Of a stretch of DNA of 64,000 bases, positions 42,890 to 50,557 are shown piece after piece. The stretch covers positions 558,001 to 622,000 of the forward strand of contig NZ_CP110680.1 of NCBI RefSeq assembly GCF_028583725.1, read 5' to 3'. The position numbers and the translations under genes were made by a program. Under the pieces are notes generated by a model that ran no database searches, was not told the origin of the DNA, and saw nothing but the letters and a program-made list of their open reading frames with translations. The stretch's first letter is position 1, and every line of letters starts with the position of its first letter. This DNA comes from Cellulomonas fimi. Lineage in GTDB: Bacteria; Actinomycetota; Actinomycetes; Actinomycetales; Cellulomonadaceae.

Positions 42890-44218
42890 CTACTGGCCGA
42901 TGGCCAGCTTCACCTCGTCGGTGAACTGCTTGGCGGCCTGCTCGGGCGTGAGGCGCTTGAACAGCACCTCCTCGTTGATGCGCTTGGTGATGCCGGCGAC
43001 CTCGCCCGCACCCACCGGCGGCACGACGGGACCGTCGACGATGTCGCCCTCGAGGCTCGCGAGGAACTCGGCGGCCTGCTTGTCGGTGTCGTTGAACTTG
43101 TCCTGCACCGCGGCGCGGACGTCCGTGTTGGCCGGCAGGCCGCGGTCGGACAGCAGGATCTCGCCGGCCGCCGGGTCGTTCAGCAGGAAGTCGACGAGGA
43201 GCTTGGCCTCCTCCGGGTGCTGCGACTTCGCGGAGACGGAGTAGAACATCGCCGGCTTGAAGTACATGCCGGTGCGCTCCTCCTCCGACTCGCCGGGCAC
43301 GCGCAGGAGCTGGAGCTGGCGGCCCGACGCGGTCGTGATGGCGGTGAGCTGGTTCGTCCAGAACCACGCCATGGCGCCCTTGTTGGTGCCGACGAGCGAC
43401 TGCTCGGGGCCGCCCGCGTCGGTCTCGACCGTGAGCGCCGCGTCGGGCGTGCCGCCGCCGTCCTGCAGGTCGAGCGAGTACTGCCACCACTGCGCCAGCG
43501 TCGACTCCTTGTAGCCGACCTCGCCGTCCTCGTTGTAGAGGGACTCGCCGCGCTGCCGCGCGAAGATCGAGAACCCGGGCTCGTTGAACCCGTAGTCCTG
43601 CGCGCCGTAGACGGCCTTGCCCGTCTTCGTGGAGATCTCGTTGGCGATCTCGACGTAGTCCTCCCACGTCCACGTGGTGTCGTCGGGCATCTCGACGCCC
43701 GCCGCGGCGAACGCCTCGGGGTCCGCGACGATCGCGTACGCGTTCACACCGGTCGCGACGCCGTACAGCGCGTCGTCGATCGTGCCGGACTGCAGCACGT
43801 TCGGGTCGATCTTCGAGGTGTCGAGGCCGAGCTCGTTGAGGTCCGCGAGCACGCCCTGCGACGCGTAGTCGGCGAGGTAGCGCTCCTCCTGCGTGATGAC
43901 GTCGGGGGCGTCACCACCGGCGACGCCGGTGCTCAGCTTGTCGAAGTACGAGTTCCAGTCCGTGTAGTCCGGCACCACGGTGATGTGCGGGTACTTCTCG
44001 GTGAACTTGTCGAGGACCTGCTGCGTGAGCTCGTGGCGGGTGTCGGAGCCCCACCATGAGAAGCGGATCTCGACGGGCTCGGGCGGCCCGGACGAGGTGG
44101 CCTCGGCGGCGGGCTCGTCGGACCCGGCGCAGGCGGTCAGGGCGAGGGCCCCGACGGCGAGCAGTGCAGCGGACCGCAGGACGGCGGTCCGGCCGCGGAG
44201 GGCGGGACGGTGGCGCAT
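42890..44218 (-). CDS. Sugar ABC transporter substrate-binding lipoprotein
   Basis: A 442-aa family 1 (MalE-type) binding protein. A signal peptide with lipobox ALTACAGS (cysteine near residue 31) leads to EIRFSWWGSDTRHELTQQVLDKF, a typical opening for cluster B sugar-binding proteins, and later NKGAMAWFWTNQLTAI and LLVDFLLNDPAAGEILLSDRGLP. The ATG at 44218 is chosen over one 39 nt upstream because GAAGGAGAA lies directly before it. It is the third gene of an operon with two permeases; the ATPase (a shared MsmK-type) must be elsewhere. The sugar is not predictable. Confidence 0.95.
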   Translation of the reverse strand: MRHRPALRGRTAVLRSAALLAVGALALTACAGSDEPAAEATSSGPPEPVEIRFSWWGSDTRHELTQQVLDKFTEKYPHITVVPDYTDWNSYFDKLSTGVAGGDAPDVITQEERYLADYASQGVLADLNELGLDTSKIDPNVLQSGTIDDALYGVATGVNAYAIVADPEAFAAAGVEMPDDTTWTWEDYVEIANEISTKTGKAVYGAQDYGFNEPGFSIFARQRGESLYNEDGEVGYKESTLAQWWQYSLDLQDGGGTPDAALTVETDAGGPEQSLVGTNKGAMAWFWTNQLTAITTASGRQLQLLRVPGESEEERTGMYFKPAMFYSVSAKSQHPEEAKLLVDFLLNDPAAGEILLSDRGLPANTDVRAAVQDKFNDTDKQAAEFLASLEGDIVDGPVVPPVGAGEVAGITKRINEEVLFKRLTPEQAAKQFTDEVKLAIGQ

Positions 44219-44281
44219 GGTTCTCCTTCGTGACGAGGACGTCGGTGTGCTGGTCACTGCGGCCGGGCGCGAGCCCGGGTG

Positions 44282-45220
44282 CTACTTGATGCCTGTCGTC
44301 GCGATGCCCTTGACCAGGTACTTCTGGCCGAAGAGGAACGCGAGGAAGACGGGCAGGAGGGAGACGATCGACATCGCGAACATCGGCCCCCACGAGCTCT
44401 GGCCCGTGGCGTCGATGAACGTGCGCAGGGCGACCGGTGCCGTGTACATGTCCGGTCGGGTGAGGAAGATCAGCTGGCTGAAGAAGTCGTTCCAGGTCCA
44501 GATGAACGTGAAGATCGCGGTCGTCGCGAGGGCCGGCATCGACAGCGGCAGCATGATCTGCAGGTAGATGCGGCCGTGCCCGCAGCCGTCGAGGCGCGCG
44601 GCCTCGTCCAGCTCCTTCGGGATGCCGCGGAAGAACTGGACCATGAGGAAGATGAAGAACGCATCCGTGGCCAGCAGCTTCGGCACGATGAGCGGCAGGA
44701 ACGTGTTGATCCACTCGAGCCGGGAGAACAGCACGTACTGCGGGACGATGATCACGTGGATCGGCAGCATGATCGACATGAGCATGATCGCGAACCACAG
44801 CTGCCGGCCCTTGAACTGGAGCCGCGCGAACGCGTAGGCCGCCATCGAGCAGCTCACGAGGTTGCCCACGAGCGAGCCGAGCACGATCAGCGCCGAGTTC
44901 AGCAGGTACCGGCTGAACGGGTACTGCAGCGCGTTCCAGCCCGCCGTGTAGTTGGTGGTGTCGATCTCCGACGGGATGAGCGACACGTCCCGGAAGATCA
45001 GCTCGCTCGGCTTGAACGAGCTCACCAGCAGCCAGATCAGCGGGTACAGCATGATCAGCGCGAGCGCGATCAGGCCCACGTGCTTGAGGAAGGCGCGCCA
45101 GCGTGACGGCCAGGGGGACCGCACACGGAGTGCGGGGGCGTCGGTGCCGCCGTGCCGTGCGTCGGCGCGCGAGGCGTGGACGCCGGCGGCGGGGTCGGGG
45201 CGCATCTGGAGGTCAGTCAT
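44282..45220 (-). CDS. Sugar ABC transporter permease (MalG/UgpE type)
   Basis: A 312-aa permease with six helices. The EAA loop reads KELDEAARLDGCGHGRIYLQIMLPLSMPAL (quoted here in parts: DEAARLDGCGHGRIYLQ, MLPLSMPAL). A soluble N-terminus of about 40 residues contains ALRVRSPWPSRWRAF. The start is taken at ATG 45220, with a GTG one codon earlier also possible; it overlaps the first permease gene by 8 nt. It forms the heterodimeric channel with the upstream permease. Confidence 0.94.
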   Translation of the reverse strand: MTDLQMRPDPAAGVHASRADARHGGTDAPALRVRSPWPSRWRAFLKHVGLIALALIMLYPLIWLLVSSFKPSELIFRDVSLIPSEIDTTNYTAGWNALQYPFSRYLLNSALIVLGSLVGNLVSCSMAAYAFARLQFKGRQLWFAIMLMSIMLPIHVIIVPQYVLFSRLEWINTFLPLIVPKLLATDAFFIFLMVQFFRGIPKELDEAARLDGCGHGRIYLQIMLPLSMPALATTAIFTFIWTWNDFFSQLIFLTRPDMYTAPVALRTFIDATGQSSWGPMFAMSIVSLLPVFLAFLFGQKYLVKGIATTGIK

Positions 45221-46160
45221 CACCGTAGAAGACCCAATACTTGGAGGCGAGGAAGTTGAGAGCCGTCATGGCGGCGACGATGAGCACCAGCAGCCACGCC
45301 ATCGCGGAGGCGTAGCCCATCTGCAGGGCCGTGAAGCCCTTCTGGTAGAGGTAGAGCGTGTAGAACATCGTCGAGTCGGCCGGTCCGCCCGTTCCGCCGG
45401 AGACGACGAACGCCTGCGTGAAGCTCTGGAACGCGCCGATGACCTGGAGCACGAGGTTGAAGAAGATGATCGGCGTGAGCAGCGGGATCGTGATGCTGCG
45501 GAACTGCCGGACCTTGCCGGCACCGTCGATCGACGCGGCCTCGTAGTACATCTCCGGGATCTGCCGCAGGCCCGCGAGGAAGATGATCATCGGGGCGCCG
45601 AACGTCCAGACGTGCAGGGCGACCAGCGTCCACAGCGCGGTGTCGGGGTCGGAGACCCAGCCCTTGCCCGCGACGCCGAACAGCGCGAGGAACGCGTTGA
45701 CGAGGCCCTCCGCGCCGAACACCTGACGCCAGAGGATCGCGACGGCGACCGAGCCGCCGAGCAGCGACGGCAGGTAGAACACCGAGCGGTAGAACGACAG
45801 GCCGCGGAGCCCGCGGTCGAGCAGCATCGCGAGCCCGAGGGCCACGATCAGCTGCAGCGGCACCGCCGTCAGCACGTACGTGAACGTGACCCTGAGGGAG
45901 TTGAGGAGCCGGGGGTCCTCGAACATCCGCGTGTAGTTCTCCAGCCCGATCCACGTCGGCGGCTTGAGCAGCCGGTACTCCGTGAAGGACAGGTAGAGCG
46001 ACATCACCATCGGCCCGATGGTGATGAGGAAAAGCCCGAGGAACCACGGCGCCAGGAAGACGGCGGCGACCTTGCCCTCGCCCCGTCCCGCGACGCCACG
46101 GGCGGTGCCCGCGGCTCCTCGTCTCCCGGTCGTTCGCCGGAACTCACTTACTACCGACAT
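45213..46160 (-). CDS. Sugar ABC transporter permease (MalF/UgpA type)
   Basis: A 315-aa permease, first gene of the sugar import operon. Helices begin near residue 30 (VAAVFLAPWFLGLFLITIGP), followed by the family segment FTEYRLLKPPTWIGLENY and the EAA loop YYEAASIDGAGKVRQFRSI. The ATG at 46160 keeps the basic cytoplasmic N-terminus. Upstream lie two palindromic operators shared with the divergent LacI-family gene, so the operon is very likely repressed by that protein until its sugar appears. Confidence 0.94.
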   Translation of the reverse strand: MSVVSEFRRTTGRRGAAGTARGVAGRGEGKVAAVFLAPWFLGLFLITIGPMVMSLYLSFTEYRLLKPPTWIGLENYTRMFEDPRLLNSLRVTFTYVLTAVPLQLIVALGLAMLLDRGLRGLSFYRSVFYLPSLLGGSVAVAILWRQVFGAEGLVNAFLALFGVAGKGWVSDPDTALWTLVALHVWTFGAPMIIFLAGLRQIPEMYYEAASIDGAGKVRQFRSITIPLLTPIIFFNLVLQVIGAFQSFTQAFVVSGGTGGPADSTMFYTLYLYQKGFTALQMGYASAMAWLLVLIVAAMTALNFLASKYWVFYGDD

Positions 46161-46195
46161 GCGTCGACCACCTCGTTGTGCATCGGCGTTGCAGC

Positions 46196-46256
46196 GGGAA
46201 ACCGGTTCCCGATTGGGTACCGTAGCACCGGCCAAGCGCCTTGGGAACCGGTTTCC
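46196..46256. promoter_or_regulatory. Two LacI-type operators in opposite orientation
   Basis: GGGAAACCGGTTCCC at 46196-46210 and GGGAACCGGTTTCC at 46243-46256 are near-palindromes with the CG-centred layout of LacI-family sites, and the second is the exact reverse complement of the first over 14 nt. Centres are about 46 bp apart, between the divergent sugar ABC operon and the LacI-fusion gene, suggesting joint control of both and possible looping. Confidence 0.88.
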
Positions 46257-46345
46257 TGTGGTGTATGTTCGGCCACGAACCGTACCCGGGGGCCGAGCAA
46301 CGCGTGCCCCGGGCTCGGACGGGAACGACCCGGTGGAGGACTGCA

Positions 46346-48313
46346 GTGACGCAGAACGGGTGGGCGCGCTCCGCGCCGACCATCGCGGAGGTCGCGCGCA
46401 TCGCGGGGGTCTCGCGCGCCACGGTCTCGCGTGTGATGAACGGCCGGACGACCGTCGACGCCGAGTTGGCGTCCCGCGTGCGTGAGGTCGCCGACCAGCT
46501 CCACTACCGGCCGAGCAACGTCGCGCGCAGCCTGTCGCTCGGGCGCACCGAGACCGTCGCCGTCGTCGTCCCGGACCTCGCCAACCCGATGTTCCAGCAG
46601 GTGCTCCGCGGGGTCGCCTCCGCGGCGTCCGAGAGCGGGTACCGGGTCCTCGTCGCCGACACCGCCGAGGACAGCGTCGACGAGGAGAAGGTCGCGCTCG
46701 ACGCACGGCTGCGCTGCGACGCCGTCGTCCTCGTCTCGCCCCGCATGCCCGAGCCCACGCTGCGCGCGCTGCTCCCGGAGATCGCGCCCGTCGTCGTCGT
46801 GAACCGCGCCCCCGACGGCACCACCCCGACGCTCGGCATCGACTACGCCGACGGCATCGAGCAGATCGTCGACCACCTCGCGCGGCTCGGGCACCGGCAC
46901 CTGCTCTACCTCGCCGGCCCGACCAGCAGCGCGTCGCACTCCGCCCGCCTGGAGGCGCTGCGGGTCGCCGCCGCCCGGCGCGAGGACCTCCGGCTGTCGG
47001 AGATGCCGGCCGGCTCGTCCGTCGACTCCGGCTACGCCGCCGCGCAGGACGTGCTCGCGTCCCGGGCCACCGCCGTCGTCGCGTACAACGACCTCGTCGC
47101 GTTCGGCCTGCTCGCGCGGCTCAACGAGCTCGGCGTGGCCGTCCCCGGCGACATCTCCATCACCGGCTTCGACGACATCGAGCTCGCACGCTTCGCGACG
47201 CCGTCGCTCACCACCGCGACCGTCCCGCAGGTCGAGCTCGGGCGCCTCGCGTGGGAGCACCTGCGCCGCTCCGCCGCGGGCGACGACGTCGACCCCACGC
47301 CACCCCTGATCCGCCCGCTGCTCGCCGTGCGCGCCAGCACCGGCCCCGTGCCGCCCGCCGTCCGGCTGCGCCGCCGCACCCAGCCCGTCACCGACCGTCC
47401 GGGAGAGCCGCACGTGCAGTCCGCCCCGCGCTGGAGCACCGACGGACGTGCGCACGTCCTGACCGCCACCGTCCGCACCGGCCCGCGCCCCGGCGCCTCG
47501 ACCCCGCTCGCGCGCTACGAGCCCGGCGACACCCTCCCGCCCGTGCACTCGCCGCGGCCGTTCCTGCACCCCGTGCACACCGCCGCCGGCACCGCGCTCA
47601 CGCAGACGAGCCCCGTCGACCACCGGCACCACTACGGCGTCTCCGTCGCCGTCCCGGTCGTCAACGGCACGTCGTACTGGGGCGGCCGCACCTTCCTGCG
47701 CGACGAGGGCCCGACCCTCCTGCCCAACCACGGCCGCCAGGTGTCCACCGGCGTCCGGCTCGACGACGACGGCACGACGCTCGTCGACGACGTGCTGTGG
47801 CGCGACGAGCGCGACCGCCCGCTGCTGCGCGAGGACCGCCGGCTGAGCACGCGCGCGCTGCCCGACGAGCGCGGCTGGGCGCTGCGGTGGACCACCGAGC
47901 TGCGCGCCGAGCACGGCGACCTGCGGATCGAGAGCCCCGCGACCAACGGGCGCCCCGGCGCCGGGTACGGCGGGCTGTTCTGGCGGCTGCCGTCCGCCGA
48001 CCTCACGACCGTCCTCGGCGAAGGGCTCGTCGGCGAGGAGGCCGTGCACGGCAGCCGGTCGCCGTGGCTGGCCTTCGTGCAGCGGCGCGAGGCGACGACC
48101 ACGACGCTGCTGCTCGTGCAGGGCCCGGGGGAGGCGCGGCCGTGGTTCGTGCGCGTCGCCGAGTACGTCGGCGCCGGTCCCGCGCTCGCGTGGGACGCGC
48201 CCGTCGAGGTGCCCGCCGGCGACGTGCTGCGGGCCGGGCTCGCCGCCGTCGTCGTCGACCGCGCGCTCACCCAGGACGAGGCCGCGGTCCTCGCCGCCGA
48301 GGTCTGGGCGTGA
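46346..48313 (+). CDS. LacI-family regulator fused to a DUF6807 (PmoA-like) domain
   Basis: A 655-aa fusion. Residues 10 to about 340 are a full LacI regulator: HTH and hinge (APTIAEVARIAGVSRATVS, RVMNGRTTVDAELASRV, YRPSNVARSL) and a periplasmic-binding-like sensor ending ITGFDDIELARFATPSLTT. From about residue 355 it continues as a DUF6807/PmoA-like domain (SPRPFLHPVHTAAGTALT, PVDHRHHYGVSVAVPVVNGTSYWGG). This domain is often free-standing beside sugar dehydrogenases. GTG at 46346 with GGAGGA upstream is the start. An in-frame GTG at 47414 with GGGAGAG before it could give the second domain alone. PmoA names for this family do not imply methane oxidation. It overlaps the next gene. Confidence 0.9.
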   Translation: MTQNGWARSAPTIAEVARIAGVSRATVSRVMNGRTTVDAELASRVREVADQLHYRPSNVARSLSLGRTETVAVVVPDLANPMFQQVLRGVASAASESGYRVLVADTAEDSVDEEKVALDARLRCDAVVLVSPRMPEPTLRALLPEIAPVVVVNRAPDGTTPTLGIDYADGIEQIVDHLARLGHRHLLYLAGPTSSASHSARLEALRVAAARREDLRLSEMPAGSSVDSGYAAAQDVLASRATAVVAYNDLVAFGLLARLNELGVAVPGDISITGFDDIELARFATPSLTTATVPQVELGRLAWEHLRRSAAGDDVDPTPPLIRPLLAVRASTGPVPPAVRLRRRTQPVTDRPGEPHVQSAPRWSTDGRAHVLTATVRTGPRPGASTPLARYEPGDTLPPVHSPRPFLHPVHTAAGTALTQTSPVDHRHHYGVSVAVPVVNGTSYWGGRTFLRDEGPTLLPNHGRQVSTGVRLDDDGTTLVDDVLWRDERDRPLLREDRRLSTRALPDERGWALRWTTELRAEHGDLRIESPATNGRPGAGYGGLFWRLPSADLTTVLGEGLVGEEAVHGSRSPWLAFVQRREATTTTLLLVQGPGEARPWFVRVAEYVGAGPALAWDAPVEVPAGDVLRAGLAAVVVDRALTQDEAAVLAAEVWA

Positions 48314-49458
48314 CTGCGCCGGCCGCGCTCGACCTGGCGCGGGTCGCCGTCGTCGGGGTGCACGGGCACGGTGCGTCGCACGTGCGACGGGTCGCCGCGC
48401 TCGCCTCCGACCGGCGCGCGGTGCTGTCCGGCGTCGTCGACCCGCGGCCCGTCGACGGGCTCGCCGACGTCCCGCCCGGCACGCCCTGGTTCCCGTCGCT
48501 CGACGCGCTGCTCGACGTGCAGCAGCCCGACGTCGTCGTGCTGTCCACGCCCATCCCCACCCACCTGCCGCTCGCGTCCGCCGCGCTGCGCGCCGGCTGC
48601 GACGTGCTGCTCGAGAAGCCGACGACCGCGTCGCTCGCCGATCACGCCGAGCTGCTCGCCGTGGTCGAGGAGACCGGACGGCGGTGCCAGGTCGGGTTCC
48701 AGACCTTCGGGTCCGGCGCCGTCGACGAGGTCGTGCGGATCGTCGCGTCCGGCGAGCTCGGCGACCTCGTGTCCGTCGGGGCCGTCGGCACCTGGGTCCG
48801 GACCGTCGCGTACTACCAGCGCGCCGCGTGGGCCGGGCGGCGCACGCTCGACGGCGTCGAGGTCGTCGACGGGGTCGTCACCAACCCGCTCGCGCACGCG
48901 GTCGCGACCGCCCTGCTCGTCGCCGGTGCCCGGACCGTCGAGGACGTCGCCGACGTCGAGGTCGACCTGTTCCACGCGCACGACATCGAGGCCGACGACA
49001 CGTCGTCCGTCGTCGTCACGACCCGCTCCGGCCTGCGCGTCGCCGCCGGGCTCACCGTGTGCGCGCCCGAGCGCACGCCCGCCCGCGTGCTGGTCACCGG
49101 GACGGAGGGGTCGCTCACCCTCTCCTACGAGCAGGACGCCGTCGAGGTCCGCTCGCCGCGCGGCACGCGCCGCATCACCACCGGTCGCGTCGACCTGCTG
49201 ACACAGCTGCTCGACGCGCGCCGGTCCGACGACGTGCCGCTGCGCTGCGGCGTCGGCGACACCGGCGCCTTCATGCGCGTGCTCGAGGCCGTGCGCACCG
49301 CGCCCGACCCGGCCGCGGTCGGGACCGCGCACGTCGCCTGGCAGGGGAGCGGGCCGGACGCGTGGCCCGTGGTCACCGACGTCGTCGACTGGTGCGAGCG
49401 CGTCGCCGTCGAGGGCCGCACCTTCACCGCCCTCGGCGCGCCCTGGACCCGGCCCTGA
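48310..49458 (+). CDS. Gfo/Idh/MocA family oxidoreductase
   Basis: A 382-aa NAD(P)-dependent dehydrogenase of the Gfo/Idh/MocA family, which oxidises sugars or inositols. The Rossmann motif is VAVVGVHGHGASHVRRVAAL, a variant with His in the glycine loop. Then come PDVVVLSTPIPTHLPLA, the catalytic EKP motif in DVLLEKPTTASLADH, and a C-terminal sheet domain with VVDGVVTNPLAHAVATALL. The start is GTG 48310 inside the previous stop, so it is coupled to the LacI-DUF6807 protein. The pairing of DUF6807 with a dehydrogenase of this family suggests a common sugar pathway. Confidence 0.93.
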   Translation: MTAPAALDLARVAVVGVHGHGASHVRRVAALASDRRAVLSGVVDPRPVDGLADVPPGTPWFPSLDALLDVQQPDVVVLSTPIPTHLPLASAALRAGCDVLLEKPTTASLADHAELLAVVEETGRRCQVGFQTFGSGAVDEVVRIVASGELGDLVSVGAVGTWVRTVAYYQRAAWAGRRTLDGVEVVDGVVTNPLAHAVATALLVAGARTVEDVADVEVDLFHAHDIEADDTSSVVVTTRSGLRVAAGLTVCAPERTPARVLVTGTEGSLTLSYEQDAVEVRSPRGTRRITTGRVDLLTQLLDARRSDDVPLRCGVGDTGAFMRVLEAVRTAPDPAAVGTAHVAWQGSGPDAWPVVTDVVDWCERVAVEGRTFTALGAPWTRP

Positions 49459-49552
49459 CCCCATCCGCTCTCGCGGCCCCGCAGGTCGTCGGCAGGTGAC
49501 GGGGTCGGGCCGGCAGGTGACGCCGCCTGCGGGGGTGCGCGAGGATCGCCGC

Positions 49553-50518
49553 GTGAGGTGGCGCGTCCGGCTCGGCGCCGCCGCGGTGCTCGTCGCGGCG
49601 GCGGTCGCGGGCTGCACGGGCGGCGACAGCACCTCCGGTGCCGGCGCGACGCCGGGCACGTCGGGCCTCACGGCCGAGGGAGGCGGGGGCACCTTGCCCG
49701 ACGACGTCGCAGGCGCGCTCGCGGTGGAGATCCGGCAGTCGCGCGCGGACTGGGGCCGCCGCGTCGTGCAGGTCCGCGTCGCCAACACGGGGACGGTCGA
49801 CGTGACCGTCGAGCGCGCGACGCTGCGCTCACCGACCGTCGCGGGTGACGCGACGAGCGAGCGCGGGCGCGACGTCCGCGCGGGTGTGGACCGCGACCTG
49901 TCGGTCCGGCTCGGCGATCCGGTTTGCCCGGGCGGTCCGGGCGGTCCGGGCGGTCCGGGTGCGTCCCGGTCGTCGGCGGGCGCCGGGGCCGCGGAGGTCG
50001 TGCTCGACGTCGTGGACCCGGACGGGCGCGCGGGGACCGTCGTCGTGACGCCCGAGGACCCGCAGGGGCACCTCGCGCGGATCCACGGCGAGGACTGCGC
50101 GACGCTCGCGGTCGCGGCGGGGGCGCGGCTCTGGCTCGACGACGACCTGCCGCAGCACCCGGTCGACGGCCGCCTGGTCGGGAGCCTGACGCTGCACGTC
50201 GAGCCCGTCGCGGGTGGCCCTCGCGTCGAGGTGTGGCAGATCGACCGGACGAACCTGATCATCCCCGCGGACCTGGCCAACGACTGGCCGGTCGCGGTGG
50301 ACACCGCGGCGGGGGCCGGCCGGACGACCGTCGTGCTGCCGGTCGTGCCCAGCCGGTGCGATCCGCACGCGGTCGCGGAGGACAAGCGCGGGACGTTCTT
50401 CGGGGTGCACGCGCGGGTCGACGGGGTCGAGCAGGCGGTGTTCTACGTGCCGTCGTCGGACGCGCTCCGCGGTGCGGTGTACGACCTGGTGTCGGCGTCG
50501 TGCGGGTGGCCGGACTGA
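49553..50518 (+). CDS. Putative lipoprotein, unknown function
   Basis: A 321-aa secreted lipoprotein. Signal peptide VRWRVRLGAAAVLVAAAVAGC ends in a VAGC lipobox. The mature part has two beta-rich stretches (VEIRQSRADWGRRVVQVRVANTGTVDVTVERATL, quoted as ends VEIRQSRADWG and VTVERATL), a PGGPGGPGGPG linker encoded by a 9-nt unit repeated three times (49930-49956), and a C-terminal domain with two cysteines. It resembles no family I can name. GTG at 49553 with GAGGA 7 nt upstream is chosen as start. It converges on the CHAT gene. Confidence 0.65.
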   Translation: MRWRVRLGAAAVLVAAAVAGCTGGDSTSGAGATPGTSGLTAEGGGGTLPDDVAGALAVEIRQSRADWGRRVVQVRVANTGTVDVTVERATLRSPTVAGDATSERGRDVRAGVDRDLSVRLGDPVCPGGPGGPGGPGASRSSAGAGAAEVVLDVVDPDGRAGTVVVTPEDPQGHLARIHGEDCATLAVAAGARLWLDDDLPQHPVDGRLVGSLTLHVEPVAGGPRVEVWQIDRTNLIIPADLANDWPVAVDTAAGAGRTTVVLPVVPSRCDPHAVAEDKRGTFFGVHARVDGVEQAVFYVPSSDALRGAVYDLVSASCGWPD

Positions 50519-50534
50519 CGTCCGCCGAGGCGGC

Positions 50535-50557
50535 GACGGCTCGCGAGCGGAGCCGTC
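50535..50557. terminator. Hairpin between convergent lipoprotein and CHAT genes
   Basis: GACGGCTC (50535-50542) pairs perfectly with GAGCCGTC (50550-50557) around 7 nt, overlapping the last bases of the CHAT gene. It probably ends both transcripts. Confidence 0.75.

Noticed and set aside
46346..48313. Particulate methane monooxygenase subunit (PmoA)
   Set aside because: PmoA is only a misleading family label for the DUF6807 domain; there are no membrane helices or partner pmo genes.
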